Shown: one piece after another, positions 16,177 to 24,968 of the stretch
Layout: each line of letters starts with the position of its first letter
Position numbering within the stretch: position 1 is the first letter of the stretch
NCBI RefSeq assembly: GCF_937863155.1
Contig: NZ_CALMFB010000020.1
Coordinates: 1 to 45,294, forward strand
Direction: 5' to 3'
Length of the DNA stretch: 45,294 nt
From: an uncultured Brevundimonas sp.
Lineage (GTDB): Bacteria > Pseudomonadota > Alphaproteobacteria > Caulobacterales > Caulobacteraceae
Notes under the pieces: model-generated
What the model was told of the DNA's origin: nothing
Databases searched by the model: none
The model's input: only the letters and a program-made list of their open reading frames with translations
Program-made: the position numbers and the translations under genes

Positions 16177-18804
16177 ATGTCAAAGACCATGCTTATCGAT
16201 GCGGCGCACGCGGAAGAAACCCGCGTCGCCATCGTGGACGGCCGCCAGCTTGAGGAATTCGACTTCGAGTCGAAAACCAAGCGCCAGCTTCGCGGCAACA
16301 TCTATCTGGCCAAGGTCACCCGCGTAGAGCCCAGCCTTCAGGCCGCCTTCGTGGAATACGGCGGCAACCGCCACGGCTTCCTGGCCTTCAACGAAATCCA
16401 CCCGGATTATTACCAGATCCCGGTCGCCGACCGCGAAGCCATCATGGCCGAGGCGGACAGCGACGAGGATCACGAAGACGATCTGGGCCGTGAATCGACC
16501 GACGACGAGGCCGATCCCGAAGCCAAGCTGGCCGACGAGGAGCGCCTGAAGCGGCGCCTGATGCGGCGCTACAAGATCCAGGACGTCATCAAGCGCCGTC
16601 AGATCCTGCTGGTTCAGGTCGTCAAGGACGAGCGCGGCGGAAAGGGCGCGGCCCTGACCACCTGGCTTTCGCTGGCCGGCCGCTACTGCGTCCTGATGCC
16701 CAACACCGGCAAGGGCGGCGGCATTTCGCGCAAGATCACCAGCGCCACCGACCGCAAGCGCCTGAAGGCCGCCGCCTCGGCCCTGAACGTGCCCAAGGGC
16801 ATGGGCCTGATCATCCGCACGGCCGGCGCCAAGCGCACCAAGGCCGAGATCAAGCGCGACTATGAATATCTGCTGCGCCTGTGGGAGACGATCCGCGAGA
16901 CGACGCTGCGGTCACACGCCCCCTCGGTGATCTACGAGGAAGAAAACCTGGTCCGCCGCGCCGTGCGCGACATGTATGACAAGGAGTTCGACGGCATCCA
17001 GGTGGAAGGCGTCGAAGGCTTCAAACAGGCACGCGATTTCATGCGCGTGCTGATGCCGTCCCAGGCCAAGAAGATCCACCTGTACCAGAGCTCGCGCCCG
17101 CTGTTCGCGGCCAACGGCATCGAGGAGATGCTGGGCCAGATTCACCAGCCGGTCGTGTCGCTGAAATCCGGCGGCTATCTGGTCATCAACCAGACCGAGG
17201 CCCTGGTGGCCATCGACGTCAACTCGGGCCGCGCCACCAAGGAACGGAACGTCGAGCAGACGGCCTTCAAGACGAACATGGAGGCCGCCGTCGAGGCGGC
17301 GCGCCAGCTGCGCCTGCGCGACCTGGCCGGCCTGATCGTCATCGACTTCATCGACATGGAGGAGTCGAAGAACAACCGCGCCGTCGAAAAGGTGCTGAAG
17401 GACGCCCTGGCCCGCGACCGCGCGCGCATCCAGATGGGCCGCATCTCGGGCTTCGGCCTGATGGAGATCAGCCGCCAGCGCCGCCGCCTGGGCGTGATCG
17501 AGGGCGCCACCGAGGTCTGTCCGCACTGCCAGGGCGCCGGCCGCATCCGCTCGGCCGAGAGCGCGGCCCTGATGACCCTGCGCGCCGTCGATATCGAGGC
17601 GGGCAAGAACGGGGCCGGTTCGGTCACCCTGCGCCTGTGCACGGCGGTGGCCCTGTATATCCTGAACCACAAGCGCGATTATCTGCAGCGCCTGCTGGAA
17701 CGGCGCGGCCTGAATGTCGTCATCCAGATCGACGACAGCCTGGCCCAGGGCGAGCACAACCTGGACCGCACCGAAACCAACGAGGACTTCACCCCGCCCG
17801 AGACCGGCGCCGACCTGGCCGAGATCGACGACGGCTATGACGATTCCGCCTGGTCCGAGGAAGACGACGCCGACGACGACGAGATCATCGACGACGACGA
17901 CGATCTGGACCGTGAAGACGGCGACGACGACGAACCGCGCGAACGTCTGGAGCGCGCCGAGGGCGAAGGTCGCGGCCGCCGCCGTCGCCGCCGCGGCGGA
18001 CGCGGTGATGATCGCGAAGACCGCGACGAGGCGCCGCCCGTCGCCGCCGAGGACGATGACGATTCCGAGGCCGGCCGCCGTCGCCGCCGGGGCCGCCGGG
18101 GCGGTCGCCGCGTGCGCGAAGACGGCGACCGCGACGTCTACGGCTGGGTTCGCGCCCGCACGCCGTCGCTGGATGACCCCTATGTCTGGTTCGACCCGCT
18201 GAACTCGGAACGTCCCGAACGCACGACCTCCGACGCCGCCGCGCCCGCGCGCGATGTCGAGGAGCCGGTGGGCGAACGTCCCGATGGCGAGATCGGCGGC
18301 GAGGGCGAAGGCCGCGGCCGTCGCCGGCGGCGTCGTGGCCGCGGTCGCGGCGGTCTGACCCACGAGGTCAAGGTCGAGGCCCGCGCCACCAGCGAAGGCA
18401 TGCCGCCGGACGGATCGCCCGACACGCCCCCGGCGGTCATGATCCCCGACGCCGAGATCGCCGCCGAAGAGGCCGCCGCTCCGGCCGAACCCAAGCGCCG
18501 CCGCGTGCGCCGCAAGGCGTCGTCGTCGGCCACCAACGAGTCCGACTTCCCCGCCACGGTCGAGCCGAACGAGGTCGAGACCGAGGGCGAGCCGGCGGTG
18601 CTGGACGTCGCGCCAGAACCTGAACCGGCGCCTGAGCCGGCGCCGGAACCCGAGGCCGAGCCGGAACCCACACCCGCCGTCCTGGCCGAACCCACGCCGC
18701 CGCCGACGCCCGAGGCCGATCTGGCGTCGATCATCGCCGACGATCCGGCCCAGATCGCCGCACCGCCCGCCAAGCCCAAGCGCGGCTGGTGGGGACGCCG
18801 CTAA
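16177..18804 (+). CDS. rne: Ribonuclease E
   Basis: An 875-residue endoribonuclease and RNA-degradosome scaffold. An S1 domain starts near residue 38 and is interrupted at about residues 88-145 by an acidic-then-basic insertion (DEDHEDDLGRESTDDEAD..., KRRLMRRYKIQDVIKRRQ). The catalytic magnesium ligands are D347 and D390, 43 apart as in E. coli (303/346). The zinc-link is C448-PHC451. Residues from about 545 are a disordered tail alternating acidic blocks and GRRRRRR basic blocks. The protein ends PKRGWWGRR. In Caulobacter a terminal GWW motif binds polynucleotide phosphorylase, so the same contact is inferred here. The start is preceded by a purine-rich AGAGAGA. Confidence 0.96.
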   Translation: MSKTMLIDAAHAEETRVAIVDGRQLEEFDFESKTKRQLRGNIYLAKVTRVEPSLQAAFVEYGGNRHGFLAFNEIHPDYYQIPVADREAIMAEADSDEDHEDDLGRESTDDEADPEAKLADEERLKRRLMRRYKIQDVIKRRQILLVQVVKDERGGKGAALTTWLSLAGRYCVLMPNTGKGGGISRKITSATDRKRLKAAASALNVPKGMGLIIRTAGAKRTKAEIKRDYEYLLRLWETIRETTLRSHAPSVIYEEENLVRRAVRDMYDKEFDGIQVEGVEGFKQARDFMRVLMPSQAKKIHLYQSSRPLFAANGIEEMLGQIHQPVVSLKSGGYLVINQTEALVAIDVNSGRATKERNVEQTAFKTNMEAAVEAARQLRLRDLAGLIVIDFIDMEESKNNRAVEKVLKDALARDRARIQMGRISGFGLMEISRQRRRLGVIEGATEVCPHCQGAGRIRSAESAALMTLRAVDIEAGKNGAGSVTLRLCTAVALYILNHKRDYLQRLLERRGLNVVIQIDDSLAQGEHNLDRTETNEDFTPPETGADLAEIDDGYDDSAWSEEDDADDDEIIDDDDDLDREDGDDDEPRERLERAEGEGRGRRRRRRGGRGDDREDRDEAPPVAAEDDDDSEAGRRRRRGRRGGRRVREDGDRDVYGWVRARTPSLDDPYVWFDPLNSERPERTTSDAAAPARDVEEPVGERPDGEIGGEGEGRGRRRRRRGRGRGGLTHEVKVEARATSEGMPPDGSPDTPPAVMIPDAEIAAEEAAAPAEPKRRRVRRKASSSATNESDFPATVEPNEVETEGEPAVLDVAPEPEPAPEPAPEPEAEPEPTPAVLAEPTPPPTPEADLASIIADDPAQIAAPPAKPKRGWWGRR

Positions 18805-18815
18805 ACGCCTTGCCC

Positions 18816-18851
18816 GGGGCGTCGATCTGGCGAAAGCCTTATTGACGCCCC
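18816..18851 (+). terminator. Stem-loop downstream of rne
   Basis: GGGGCGTC (18816-18823) and GACGCCCC (18844-18851) form a perfect 8-bp stem starting 12 bases after the rne stop. Inside its 20-base loop is GGC-GAAA-GCC, a small stem capped by a GNRA-type tetraloop. No T-tract follows, so it may be a 3' stabilising structure or a weak terminator between rne and the next gene rather than a classical intrinsic terminator. Confidence 0.4.
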
Positions 18852-18898
18852 AGGTTCAGGGTTCGCAGGGGGCGGGGGCCGTCGCAGAGGAGTTCGCC

Positions 18899-20323
18899 AT
18901 GTCCTGGCTGTCCGCCATCCGCACCCGCTGGATCGCGCCGGTTCTGGCGTCGGCGGCGTTGGCTCTGACGCTGGCCCTGCCCGCCCCGGCTTCGGCCCAG
19001 AGCATCATTCGCGACACCGAGATCGAAGGCATCATCCGCGAATGGTCCGACCCAGTCTTCGTGGCCATGGGGCTGAATCCCGAGGATGTCGAACTGCTGC
19101 TGGTCAATGACGCCAGCCTGAACGCCTTCGCCACGCGCGGGCGGATCATGGGCGTCAACACCGGACTGATCCTGCGCACACAGTCGCCCAATCAGCTGCT
19201 GGGCGTGATCGCCCACGAAGCGGGGCACATCAAGAACCGGCACACCCTGCGCGACGGGGCCCAGGCGGCCGGCGCCCAGCCCTTCTGGATGTCGATGGCC
19301 CTGGGCGCCCTGGCCATCGCCGCCGGCGCGCCGGATGCGGGCGCGGCCTTGATCAGCTCCAGCCAGTTCTTCGGCACCATCGGCGCCTTGAAATACATGC
19401 AGGCCCAGGAAGGCGAGGCCGATGTCTCGGCCTTGCGCGCGCTGGATCGGGCCGGGGAATCCGGCCGGGGGCTGGTGGAGTTCTTCGAGAATTTCCGCTC
19501 TCAGGAGGTCTTCTCCGAGGCGCGGCGCTATCCCTATTTCCGCAGCCACCCGCTGTCGTCGCAACGGATCGAGGCCCTGCGCCGCCCGGCCGAAGCCTCG
19601 GCCCACTATAGCAGCGCCGACAGCCCCGAACGCATGGCCCAGCACGCCCTGGTTCTGGCCAAGATCCACGGCTTCATGGACCACCCCAATGCGGTGTTCC
19701 GCGAGTATCCCGAAACCGACGACAGCCTGCCCGCCCGTTATGCGCGGGCCATCGCCTGGTATCGCGACGGCCAGACCGACCGGGCGCTGACCGCCGTCGA
19801 CGCCCTGATGGAGGGCGATCCGCAGAACCCCTATCTGTGGGAACTGCGCGGGCAGATCCTGTTCGAGGAAGGGCGGCCGACCGAGGCCATCGGCGCCCAT
19901 CAGCGCGCCGTCGAACTGAAGCCCGACGCCCCGCTGCTGCGGGTCAATCTGGCCCACGCCCTGCTGGAAAGCGGCGACGCCGACAATCTGGACGCCGCTG
20001 TCGATCAGTTGAAGCGCGCCGCCGCCATGGAGAACGACAACACCATGGCCTGGCGCCTGCTGGGCCAGGCCTATGACCGTCAGGGCAAGGAGGGCGAGGC
20101 CCGCCTGGCCTCGGCCGAAATGTATTTCGCGGCCCGCAACAGCCAGCAGGCGACCCAGTTCGCCCTGCGCGCCCGTGATCTGTTGCCCCAGAATTCGGCC
20201 GAATACCGGCGCGCCCTGGATATCGTCTTCGCCTCGGGCGCTACCCAGGACGATCTGGACGACCTGGAACGCCGCCAGCAGCGCCGCAACAACAACACCC
20301 CCGAATTCCGCCCCGTACCTTAA
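18899..20323 (+). CDS. Periplasmic M48 metalloprotease with TPRs (BepA-like)
   Basis: A 474-residue protein. A signal peptide spans residues 1-34 (ALTLALPAPASAQS). The M48 peptidase domain has the zinc motif HEAGH (H106, E107, H110) followed by a third ligand in EGEADVSALR. The C-terminal half is a TPR array (ARAIAWYRDGQTDRALTAVDALM, LWELRGQILFEEGRPTEAIGAHQRAVEL). BepA-type proteases degrade stalled outer-membrane proteins and help LptD assembly; the role is inferred from this architecture. The in-frame ATG at 18842 was rejected because ATG 18899 has AGAGGAG six bases upstream and begins the signal peptide. No lipobox is seen. Confidence 0.9.
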   Translation: MSWLSAIRTRWIAPVLASAALALTLALPAPASAQSIIRDTEIEGIIREWSDPVFVAMGLNPEDVELLLVNDASLNAFATRGRIMGVNTGLILRTQSPNQLLGVIAHEAGHIKNRHTLRDGAQAAGAQPFWMSMALGALAIAAGAPDAGAALISSSQFFGTIGALKYMQAQEGEADVSALRALDRAGESGRGLVEFFENFRSQEVFSEARRYPYFRSHPLSSQRIEALRRPAEASAHYSSADSPERMAQHALVLAKIHGFMDHPNAVFREYPETDDSLPARYARAIAWYRDGQTDRALTAVDALMEGDPQNPYLWELRGQILFEEGRPTEAIGAHQRAVELKPDAPLLRVNLAHALLESGDADNLDAAVDQLKRAAAMENDNTMAWRLLGQAYDRQGKEGEARLASAEMYFAARNSQQATQFALRARDLLPQNSAEYRRALDIVFASGATQDDLDDLERRQQRRNNNTPEFRPVP

Positions 20324-20345
20324 AGCCCGTACCCTAGAGACATCG

Positions 20346-21146
20346 ATGACCGACGATTCCGGCCTGCCGCCCTCGCCTGCCCGTTCGCGCCACTGGCTGA
20401 CGGACCCCCGCCTGGGCGTCGTGTCGCTGGGGGTTTCGGCGGCGGCCCTGGCTCTGTCGGCGGGCCTGTGGCTGGGCGGGATGGACGGTCGGGTGCGGGC
20501 CTATCTGCTGAACCACCCCGAAATCCTGGATCAGATGGTCCAGGCGCGCCAGGCCAATGAGGACCGCCAGCGGGTCGAGGCGATCAACACCGCCGCCGCC
20601 GCCAATCCGTCTCTGCTGGCCGTCGATGCGCGCGACCCCGCCTTCGGCCCCGCCGACGCCAAGGTGACGGTCATCGAATTTTTCGACTTCCGTTGCCCGG
20701 GCTGCAAGGCGGTGACGCCCCAGTTCCTGCAGATGATGCGGTCGCACCCCGAGGTGCGGTTCGTGTTCAAGGACTGGCCCATCCTGGATCGTCCAGGCAG
20801 CGAGCCGATGTCGCAACTGGCCGCCCGCGCCGCCCTGGCCGCGCACCAGCAGGGCAAATATCTGGCCGTCTATGAGGCCCTGATGCGCGAACCGGCGGTG
20901 GACGAGGCGGCGATCCAGCGCATCCTGGCCGCCAATGGCGTCGATCTGGCCCAGGCCCAGGCGACGATCAATGCGCCCACGACGTCGCGCCACCTGACCG
21001 ACATCCACACGACCGCCAGCGCCCTGCGCCTGACCGGCACCCCCACCTTCTTCGTCAACGGCAAGACCTCGGCCAGCATCGACCCGGCCGAGATCAACCG
21101 CATGATCGAGGCGGCGAAGACGGCGCCGCCGCCCGCCAGCCGGTAA
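20346..21146 (+). CDS. Membrane-anchored DsbA-family thiol oxidoreductase
   Basis: A 266-residue protein. Residues 1-22 are cytoplasmic and residues 23-45 an uncleaved membrane anchor (VVSLGVSAAALALSAGLWLGG). A helical segment follows (LLNHPEILDQMVQARQ), resembling the N-terminal extension of ScsC/DsbG-like proteins. The thioredoxin fold then has a CPGC active site (C117, C120) and a cis-proline in TGTPTFFVNG. It would oxidise or isomerise periplasmic disulphides. It begins 22 bases after the BepA-like gene, which suggests co-transcription in an envelope-quality-control unit. Its TAA is one base from the stop of the convergent TPR gene. Confidence 0.88.
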   Translation: MTDDSGLPPSPARSRHWLTDPRLGVVSLGVSAAALALSAGLWLGGMDGRVRAYLLNHPEILDQMVQARQANEDRQRVEAINTAAAANPSLLAVDARDPAFGPADAKVTVIEFFDFRCPGCKAVTPQFLQMMRSHPEVRFVFKDWPILDRPGSEPMSQLAARAALAAHQQGKYLAVYEALMREPAVDEAAIQRILAANGVDLAQAQATINAPTTSRHLTDIHTTASALRLTGTPTFFVNGKTSASIDPAEINRMIEAAKTAPPPASR

Positions 21147-21147
21147 C

Positions 21148-22851
21148 TCAGGCCAGCTTCAGGTCCATCGCCCCGCCGATCCATTCGACGCCCGCGCGGC
21201 GACGCGCGTCGGCGGCGGCGTCTGCATTGCCAAGGGCGGTCTCCGCCTCGGCCAGCACGAACAGGCTGTAGGGGTCGCTGGGCCAGTCTTCCAGCAGCTC
21301 CAGCACCTTGGCCCGCGCGCCGGCGGCGTCGCCGTTCATCAGCATGGCCGCCGCCAGGCTGCGCCGCGTCGGATACCAGATCATCGGCGGGTCGCCGCCC
21401 TCCTGCCCCCGTTCCCCCGCCTGGATCTGGGCGGCGCGGGTGAAGGCGGCGATTGCGGCGTCTCCATTGCCTTCCAGCATGGCGGCGCGGCCTTCCAGGA
21501 TGCGCTGCGAGATTTCGGTGAAGTCGCCGCGCATGGTGTTCATCCGCCCCTGCAGCGGCGTCATGGCTCCACGCAGGGCTTTGATCGCCTCGGCCTCGGC
21601 CCGCACGGCGGCCGCATCGCCCCGCCGCGCCGCCGCCTCGCCCCGCGCATAACGCCACGAGATACGCAGCATGGGCCGCGCCGCCTCTGGTTCGGCCAGG
21701 CCCTCCACCTTGGCGTCGTCGGCATAGCGGCCGTAAATCGCATAGGCGTTGTGGGCCATGGCCTGGCGCCAGACGTTCTGGGCCGGGATGTCCGGGAAGG
21801 TGCTCAGGAACCAGTCGGCCAGGGCTTCGCCGTCCTGGGCGCCGCCGGCCATCAGGGCGCCGCCCATGCCGAAATGGATGTTATGCCCATGCAGCGGCAT
21901 GCCCGGCACCCCGCCCGGCGGCCGCGCCAGCTGGTCATAGCGACGATCCAGCGCCACGGCGTTGACGTTGGACCGCATGGCGTCCTTGTAGCGGCCCACG
22001 CGATAGAAGGTGTGCGACGGCATGTGCACCAGATGGCTGGCCCCCGGCGCCAGGGCCGCCAGCCGTTCGCCATACGGAATGGCCTTGTGCGGGTCGTCCG
22101 ACCATTCGGTCAGATGGATATACAGGTGGATGGCCCCCGGATCGTCGGGGTTCACGCCCAAGGCGTGCTCCAGCAGACCCATGGCGCGGATGATGCCGGG
22201 GTCGGCAGCCTCGCCCTCAGGCGTCCACCAGTTGTCGGCCTTCAGCATCCAGGCGTCCGAGGTGATGGCCGCCACCGTCACATCGTCGGGGTTGGCCGTG
22301 GCGATCCGGTCCATGGCGCGGGCGAAGCGCAAGGACCGGCTGCTGGTCTTGCCCGAATAGCGCTGGATCAGGGCGTCGATCAGCTGGCGCTGCATCGGCG
22401 TGGCGTTGCGGGCCATACGGCGGGCCTTCTTGGCCTGGTCCCGCGCGATGGTCAGGGAGCGGTCGTCATTGTCGCCGCCGTTCAGGTTCGGCCCGATGGC
22501 CCAGGCCTCGCCCCAGACGCACATGGCGCAGTTGGGGTCCAGCAGTTGCGCCTTGCGGAAGGCGCGCACCGATTCCGAATGCTCGAACGCCCAGCGCAGC
22601 TTGACCCCATGATCGAACCAGGCCTGGGTTTGGGGGTTTTCCGTGTCGATCAGGAAGCCGCCGGTCCCGAAGCCGTCGACCATGACCATGTCCGCCGCCG
22701 GGTCGCGGCTGTCGGCCGAGCCGCCTTCGCCGCAGATGGGCGGGTTCTGGATCATCTCCAGCAAGGCCGCATCGGCGGTGGCGTCAGCCACGGCGGCCGG
22801 CGCCGCGACACTCAGGGCCAGGGCGCTGAACGCCAGCAGGGTCTTGCGCAT
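21148..22851 (-). CDS. Secreted TPR protein of unknown function
   Basis: A 567-residue protein. A signal peptide covers residues 1-22 (MRKTLLAFSALALSVAAPAAVA). The body is TPR-like helical pairs, with a recognisable family signature WAFEHSESVRAFRKAQLLDPNCAMCVWGEAWAIGPNLN split over a helix pair, where CAMC is a potential metal or disulphide pair. Later segments include HLYIHLTEWSDDP and HMPSHTFYRVGRYKDA, which carry several histidines. The family is widespread in bacteria but I know no established function. ATG 22851 is chosen because GGAGG lies seven bases upstream. It is 51 bases downstream of thiG on the same strand. Confidence 0.8.
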   Translation of the reverse strand: MRKTLLAFSALALSVAAPAAVADATADAALLEMIQNPPICGEGGSADSRDPAADMVMVDGFGTGGFLIDTENPQTQAWFDHGVKLRWAFEHSESVRAFRKAQLLDPNCAMCVWGEAWAIGPNLNGGDNDDRSLTIARDQAKKARRMARNATPMQRQLIDALIQRYSGKTSSRSLRFARAMDRIATANPDDVTVAAITSDAWMLKADNWWTPEGEAADPGIIRAMGLLEHALGVNPDDPGAIHLYIHLTEWSDDPHKAIPYGERLAALAPGASHLVHMPSHTFYRVGRYKDAMRSNVNAVALDRRYDQLARPPGGVPGMPLHGHNIHFGMGGALMAGGAQDGEALADWFLSTFPDIPAQNVWRQAMAHNAYAIYGRYADDAKVEGLAEPEAARPMLRISWRYARGEAAARRGDAAAVRAEAEAIKALRGAMTPLQGRMNTMRGDFTEISQRILEGRAAMLEGNGDAAIAAFTRAAQIQAGERGQEGGDPPMIWYPTRRSLAAAMLMNGDAAGARAKVLELLEDWPSDPYSLFVLAEAETALGNADAAADARRRAGVEWIGGAMDLKLA

Positions 22852-22902
22852 GATGAAGCCTCCCGGCCCCACCTTCGCCTGACCAGCGCTGAAATCAAAG
22901 CG

Positions 22903-23682
22903 TTAGATCAGGCCGTTCAGCGGTGAAGACGCGCTGGCGTACATGCGTTTCGGCATCCGGCCCGCCAGATAGGCCTCGCGCCCCGCGATGACGGCGTGCT
23001 TCATGGCCCGCGCCATGCCGATGGGGTCTTTCGCCGCCGCGATGGCGGTGTTGGCGATCACCGCGTCACAGCCCAGTTCCATGGCGATGGCCGCGTCCGA
23101 GGCCGTGCCGACCCCGGCGTCGACCAGCACCGGCACCCTGGCCTGTTCGACGATCAGACGGATGTTGACGCGGTTCTGGATGCCCAGGCCCGAGCCGATC
23201 GGGCTCGCGGCCGGCATGATGGCGGCCGCGCCAGCGTCTTCCAGTCGCTTGGCCATGACCACATCGTCGGTGCAATAGACCATGACGTCGAAGCCGTCCT
23301 TGACCAGCAGGTCCAGCGCCCGCAGCGTCTCGACCATGTCGGGATACAGGTGCGCCGTGTCCGACAGCACCTCCAGCTTGACCAGACCCCATCCCCCCGC
23401 CTCGCGCGCCAGACGCAGGGTCCGCACGGCATCCTCGCCCGTGAAGCAGCCCGCGGTGTTGGGCAGGAAGGTGAACCGGTCGGGCCGCACATGGTCCACC
23501 AGCATCGGCTGGCTGGGGTCGCTCAGATTCACCCGGCGCAGGGCCACGGTCACGATCTCGGCCCCCGCCGCCTCGGCCGCCGCGGCGTTCTGGGCGTAGT
23601 CGGCGTATTTGCCGGTGCCCACGATCAGGCGCGAGGTGAAGGTGCGACCGGCGACGGTCCAGGTGTCGGTGGTGCGGGTCAT
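22903..23682 (-). CDS. thiG: Thiazole synthase ThiG
   Basis: A 259-residue TIM-barrel enzyme. It joins 1-deoxy-D-xylulose-5-phosphate, dehydroglycine (iminoglycine) and sulphur from ThiS thiocarboxylate to make the thiazole of thiamine. The Schiff-base lysine is K102 ([10 protein letters not shown]). Other conserved parts are [46 protein letters not shown] and [17 protein letters not shown]. thiS lies about 490 bases upstream on the same strand, but a gene on the opposite strand separates them. No TPP riboswitch was recognised before either gene. Confidence 0.96.
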   Translation of the reverse strand: MTRTTDTWTVAGRTFTSRLIVGTGKYADYAQNAAAAEAAGAEIVTVALRRVNLSDPSQPMLVDHVRPDRFTFLPNTAGCFTGEDAVRTLRLAREAGGWGLVKLEVLSDTAHLYPDMVETLRALDLLVKDGFDVMVYCTDDVVMAKRLEDAGAAAIMPAASPIGSGLGIQNRVNIRLIVEQARVPVLVDAGVGTASDAAIAMELGCDAVIANTAIAAAKDPIGMARAMKHAVIAGREAYLAGRMPKRMYASASSPLNGLI

Positions 23683-23807
23683 GCTCGGGATTTAGGCTGT
23701 GACGGACGCGGAGGAAACCCCTGTGCGTGAGTCTGCAAGCCATCGCGTGGCGCTTGCCAATCTGCAATTTTGGAGTAGCGTTTCATAGTTATCTTAGGAG
23801 CTGCCCC

Positions 23808-24164
23808 ATGCGCCTGATCGCCCTTTGCTCGGTTTCCGCCCTGCTGGTCTCCAGCGTCGCCGCAGCCCAGGTTCCCGGGAACCCCAGTCCGCCCCGCATG
23901 CCCGAATACAACGCGCGCCTGGGTCAAGGCAGCAACATGCAGGACAAGCTGACCAATGAGCTCATGGAGCGGGAACGCAACGGCGGCCAGTCCTCTGAAC
24001 GCGCCGATCTGATCGAACGCCTGGCGCCGCTGGTGGCTCAGGGGCAATGCAATGAAGCTCGCCGTATCGCCAGACAAGAAGGCGACCGCGACGTCTCGCG
24101 CCGCATCGGTCAGGTCTGCGTCGAGGGGCGACCGACCCCCATGCCCGAAACTCCGGCGGTCTAA
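23808..24164 (+). CDS. Small secreted protein of unknown function between thiS and thiG
   Basis: A 118-residue protein. A clear signal peptide ends near VAAAQ (residues 1-21), and TAGGAG lies just upstream of the ATG at 23808. The mature part is charged and helical (RADLIERLAPLVAQGQCNEARRIARQEGDRDVSRRIGQVC) with two cysteines that could pair. I do not recognise a family. It is encoded antisense to the presumed thiS-to-thiG transcript, ending nine bases from the thiS stop. The 125-base interval before it (23683-23807) is A/T-richer than its surroundings and contains one GAGTC site. Confidence 0.75.
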   Translation: MRLIALCSVSALLVSSVAAAQVPGNPSPPRMPEYNARLGQGSNMQDKLTNELMERERNGGQSSERADLIERLAPLVAQGQCNEARRIARQEGDRDVSRRIGQVCVEGRPTPMPETPAV

Positions 24165-24173
24165 CCTCCGGCG

Positions 24174-24371
24174 TCACCCGCCACCGACGAATTGCACCAC
24201 CTCGAACCGGTCGCCCTCTGCCACCGGCGTGGCGTTGTGCAGGCTCTTGGGCACGATCTCCAGATTGCGCTCGACCGCCACCTTGCGGATGTCCAGGCCC
24301 AGTTCGGCGACCAGGGCCGACACGGTCTGCGCCTGTGTCTCGTGCCGTTCACCGTTGACCTGGATGCGCAT
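24174..24371 (-). CDS. thiS: Sulphur-carrier protein ThiS
   Basis: A 65-residue ubiquitin-fold protein ending in FVGGG. The C-terminal Gly-Gly is adenylated and then thiocarboxylated to supply sulphur to ThiG. Typical features are MRIQVNGERHE at the start and the VAVERNLEIVPKS segment. One extra glycine follows the usual GG, which would normally have to be tolerated or the alignment read as GG plus the last residue; many ThiS proteins end exactly in GG. It is divergent from aroQ, with 100 bases between starts. Confidence 0.92.
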   Translation of the reverse strand: MRIQVNGERHETQAQTVSALVAELGLDIRKVAVERNLEIVPKSLHNATPVAEGDRFEVVQFVGGG

Positions 24372-24471
24372 GACGCTACGTCACTCTTTCCGGCGCGCGG
24401 TTTGATTACCGTGTCACCTCAGCTAAAAGGCCGATCCGAATCCGCCCGGTCGGCGCCATCATCTCGAGCGA

Positions 24472-24924
24472 ATGCCCGAAGCCCCCGTCCTGTACGTCCT
24501 GAACGGCCCCAACCTCAACCTGCTTGGGGTGCGCGAGCCTGAAATCTATGGGGCGCAGACCCTGGATGACGTGCGGGCCCTGTGCGAAGACGCCGCCGGA
24601 GCCGCCCAGGTGGTGTTCCGCCAGACCAATCACGAAGGCGTGCTGATCGACTGGGTGCAGGAGGCCCGCACCCAGGCCCAGGCGCTGGTGATCAATCCGG
24701 CCGCCTATGGCCACACCTCCATCGCCCTGCTGGACGCGCTGAAGACGCTGAACATTCCCGTCGTGGAATGCCATCTGTCCGATCCGTCGACCCGCGAGGC
24801 CTTCCGCCACCACTCCTATGTGTCGCTGGCGGCCGACGACATCATCACGGGCCAGGGCGCACAGGGCTATGCAGCCGCCGTCCGGTCTGCTCTGAAACTG
24901 GCACAGGAACGGGCGGCGGCCTGA
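24472..24924 (+). CDS. aroQ: Type II 3-dehydroquinate dehydratase
   Basis: A 150-residue protein of the small dodecameric class. It dehydrates 3-dehydroquinate to 3-dehydroshikimate, step three of the shikimate pathway, complementing aroB and aroK nearby. Motifs are [18 protein letters not shown] with the catalytic tyrosine Y26, [16 protein letters not shown] and [19 protein letters not shown]. Its position directly upstream of accB is a common alphaproteobacterial arrangement. No strong ribosome binding site is seen. Confidence 0.95.
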   Translation: MPEAPVLYVLNGPNLNLLGVREPEIYGAQTLDDVRALCEDAAGAAQVVFRQTNHEGVLIDWVQEARTQAQALVINPAAYGHTSIALLDALKTLNIPVVECHLSDPSTREAFRHHSYVSLAADDIITGQGAQGYAAAVRSALKLAQERAAA

Positions 24925-24968
24925 CGCCGTTCGATCCCATAGATTAGAAGACGAGGCTCCGAAGTCCC

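Noticed and set aside
15837-16253. A 138-codon frame across the amiC-rne interval
   Set aside because: No ribosome binding site, Arg/Pro-rich random composition, and it runs out of frame into rne.
17860-18360. Repeat array or low-complexity DNA in the rne 3' half
   Set aside because: The GAC/GAG and CGC-rich stretches are codons for acidic and arginine blocks in the RNase E tail, not an independent repeat or CRISPR.
24372-24471. TPP riboswitch before thiS
   Set aside because: The thiS leader has CTGAGG but none of the other conserved TPP-element blocks in the right order.
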